Under the pieces are notes generated by a model. That model was not told where the DNA came from and searched no databases. It saw nothing but the letters and a program-made list of their open reading frames with translations. 8,364 bases of DNA, taken from NCBI GenBank assembly GCA_017617775.1, contig JAFZVO010000073.1, positions 1 to 8,364 on the forward strand, given 5' to 3'. Positions 7,501 to 8,364 of the stretch are shown here, piece after piece (position 1 is the stretch's first letter; each line of letters starts with the position of its first letter). The translations under genes and the position numbers were made by a program. The stretch comes from Bacilli bacterium (GTDB lineage: Bacteria; Bacillota_I; Bacilli_A; RFN20; CAG-826).

Positions 7501-8067
7501 TATCAATCTCCTGCCGACGCTAAATACGCATACTTAATCGCGACAAATGCGAACTATTCCGAATCTGATATCAGCGCATTCACAGCGAAACACGAGACTT
7601 ATTTCTACGATATGACAAATAGTGTGTATCAATTGGTCTCAAGATCCACAAAGATGATTGAAGAATTAAAGACTGTCTTCCTCATCATCGGTGCCGTCAC
7701 TGGTGGTTTAGCGGGCTTATTACTCCTCAACTTCATCTCTGTTTCTATCTCTAGCAAGAACAAAGATATCGGTATCTTACGCGCTGTTGGTGCGAGAGGT
7801 AGTGATGTCTTCAAGATCTTCTTCTCCGAGAGTAGTATTATCACTCTTATCTGTTTCATTCTCTCCGCAGTCGCAGCCGGCTTTGTCTGCAACTACTTGA
7901 ATCAACAGCTCAGTGAATCGATGATCGGTGTGAAGTTATTGAATTATGGTATTATCAATATCGGATTAATTCTCGGTGTCGCCTTGGTGATCTCCTTCAT
8001 CGCGACATTCATCCCAGTCTTGATCGCGTCTAAAAAACCTCCTGTTGAGGCGATCAGATCATTATAA
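4501..8067 (+). CDS. Fused ABC transporter ATPase-permease (MacB/FtsX-type) with very large extracellular domain
   Basis: A 1188-residue single-chain ABC protein, probably working as a homodimer. Residues 1 to about 230 form a LolD/MacB-type ATPase: Walker A GKSGSGKST 39-47, Q-loop Gln91, signature LSGGQ 141-145, Walker B ending D165-E166, D-loop Asp172, switch His197. A charged linker (about 231-335) leads to helix 1 (about 341-362). An extracellular region of nearly 700 residues follows, then helices at about 1059-1082, 1112-1133 and 1150-1173. The segment after helix 2 (KNKDIGILRAVGA) and the C-terminal 'PPVEAIRSL' are typical of FtsX/MacB permeases. The extracellular part shows MacB-like pieces (EIAIS from 500, VYDFG from 552), then an acidic helical stretch (about 701-755). 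This type moves or releases substrates at the outer membrane face by mechanotransmission (lipoproteins, peptides, antibiotics or wall-hydrolase control). The substrate is unknown. It stands alone between its own promoter and terminator. Confidence 0.9.
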   Translation: MLEVKNLVKVYKTKGGVETRALDGVTVNFPETGLVFLLGKSGSGKSTLLNMIGGLDKPDDGEIIVKGRSSKNFSQSDFDSYRNTYIGFIFQEYNVLNEFNIEQNIALALQLQGKKNDREAVNALLKEVDLEGFNKRKPNTLSGGQKQRIAIARALIKSPEIIMADEPTGALDSNTGKQVLETLKKLSKDKLVIIVSHDQDFAEEYGDRIIELKDGKIISDKSKEQVPPKAMNANIQVINGNIIDIKKGSDLSEADFKQLYQLIKKQDKEVLISTGENNIAVTKKAQRISDDGKGEVFKDTKEVAVKQYNGAETKFIRSHMPFSRSFKMGASGLKTKPIRLIFTILLSVVSFTMFGIASTLMLYDSAYSLSDALKNMDRTSEAVVKQYDYNSKSVTINNATGEVEREGSEYPGTGDAYFGVQEVKDLNAQNNNRFLPVYTLSSGGFSLYNRPFSFQNVMVNGDSKEYYSYNGFSGLTDASREQISQVGAQLTGEHPKAANEIAISNYHFDLLKESGALGTLNDKNSILNKELDLYFYGKNWMSVTAKMKIVGVYDFGNIPSTYDAVKAAKEPSVSQIEREQQVDAFDNFIASSTYTIGYVAPEFYETYGYVPSDNRSYIDNVWPRGILCGDSMESLDKQPVNNDSGFSAYLIENLEGAAGVVYYDKDFKEVTNVTLGDSDVLLPYDQYYMNSLREKNWMPIEDFKQKLDNYKNYYSEEERQMLEEMNNWEEGYESTSDLVNAYIRMRDAFNKGGELIYPGGHTLEEDTATVKAGFNALYAKVCERYYLCDAYSYISNYYMERSIETPTTWEATSEIYSKLNKYEENATDDEVLTFKNNIKGYYETEGADAAYLLKAVRADTIFNVTNDQYRSKVENKIRELYGEEVGFYTVINGFLVDHENPEQVERFDTSYTYAYKLLKGEEAAVTFEFDPSFIGEFVMRESKLDNPSFFTKDMSGTIKEYNVKGYAKVGDRGWEPVLTRNAIKNYLQDSYSWKNVYETSYQSPADAKYAYLIATNANYSESDISAFTAKHETYFYDMTNSVYQLVSRSTKMIEELKTVFLIIGAVTGGLAGLLLLNFISVSISSKNKDIGILRAVGARGSDVFKIFFSESSIITLICFILSAVAAGFVCNYLNQQLSESMIGVKLLNYGIINIGLILGVALVISFIATFIPVLIASKKPPVEAIRSL

Positions 8068-8074
8068 AATAATG

Positions 8075-8100
8075 AAGGGAACCAATCGGTTCCCTTTTAT
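8075..8100. terminator. Bidirectional terminator between convergent ABC and nucleoside phosphorylase genes
   Basis: A 9-bp perfect stem (AAGGGAACC 8075-8083, GGTTCCCTT 8088-8096) has a 4-base loop. The stem can extend outward through AT pairs if one T is bulged. T-rich tails occur on both sides (TTATTAT on +, CATTATTTT on -). It starts eight bases after the ABC stop and three bases after the phosphorylase stop read on the - strand, so one hairpin serves both genes. Confidence 0.88.
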
Positions 8101-8364
8101 TATGCGTATTTTTCTAAAATGGAGATGCCAATCTCAACCATCTTTCTCATCTTGCTTCGCTGATCAGAAGTGAGTTCTTCTTTGTAGAAGAGAGAATCAC
8201 TAACAGTGAGAATTGATAATGCTTTGATATGGTGCTCATGAGCTAATTGGTATAGAGCAAATGTTTCCATCTCCACACCTAAAACTCCTTGTTTACAGTA
8301 TTTTTCAGTCCCTAAAGATTTCTGTCCATAGAAGACATCAGAAGTGAAAATTCTTCCTTCGTAA
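8100..8364 (-). CDS. deoD: Purine nucleoside phosphorylase DeoD-type, C-terminal part (5' end outside window)
   Basis: On the - strand the last 87 residues of a DeoD-type (hexameric, NP-I family) purine nucleoside phosphorylase are present, ending at TAA 8102-8100. These enzymes split purine (deoxy)nucleosides with phosphate in cytoplasmic salvage. Key signatures are 'GVEMET' (residues 29-34 of the fragment), where the Met-Glu pair contacts the ribose; 'ILTVSDS' (51-57), whose Asp matches the catalytic Asp204 of E. coli DeoD; and an Arg in 'SDQRSK' at the place of E. coli Arg217. The preceding 'FTSDVFYG' also matches the family. The residue after the catalytic Asp is Ser rather than the His of E. 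coli. The gene converges on the ABC gene and shares its terminator. The start, promoter and any salvage-operon neighbours lie outside the window. Confidence 0.9.
   Translation of the reverse strand, partial: YEGRIFTSDVFYGQKSLGTEKYCKQGVLGVEMETFALYQLAHEHHIKALSILTVSDSLFYKEELTSDQRSKMRKMVEIGISILEKYA

Overview
The window looks like chromosome from a low-GC Gram-positive bacterium, probably a Bacilli/Mollicutes-related or Erysipelotrichia-like gut lineage. This is inferred from several signs: strong AGGAGA/GGGGGA-type ribosome sites, a lipobox lipoprotein, a fused ABC/FtsX-type exporter, sigma-A-like promoters and AT-rich hairpin terminators. TGA is used as a stop (first complete gene) and tryptophan is TGG throughout, so this is not a Mycoplasma-type code-4 genome. 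I see no phage, transposon, CRISPR or integrase signal. Coding density is high and no gene-free stretch exceeds 300 bases.

Left part (1-4335, all + strand). The 3' end of a probable GT4-type glycosyltransferase is followed after 58 bp by a tight three-gene cluster. The first gene is a CrtI/phytoene-desaturase-like FAD oxidoreductase. It overlaps by 4 bp (ATGA) an exported M3-family zinc peptidase with a lipoprotein signal. Three bases later comes a Cof-type HAD phosphatase. A hairpin terminator at 4306-4332 ends the cluster. The arrangement implies co-transcription and translational coupling of three proteins with no textbook pathway in common.

Middle (4337-4500). A tRNA-Pro with anticodon GGG lies on the - strand. 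It shares the terminator with the HAD gene on one side and a compact divergent promoter region with the ABC transporter gene on the other.

Right part (4501-8364). One very large gene encodes a 1188-residue ABC transporter: N-terminal ATPase, a linker of about 100 residues, one membrane helix, an extracellular region of nearly 700 residues, and three C-terminal helices. It ends at a bidirectional hairpin shared with a convergent, partial deoD-type purine nucleoside phosphorylase gene on the - strand, which runs off the window.

No well-defined new system can be shown from this window alone. The most unusual items are the oxidoreductase/lipoprotein-peptidase/phosphatase cluster, the possibly leaderless start of its first gene, and the very large extracellular domain of the ABC protein.
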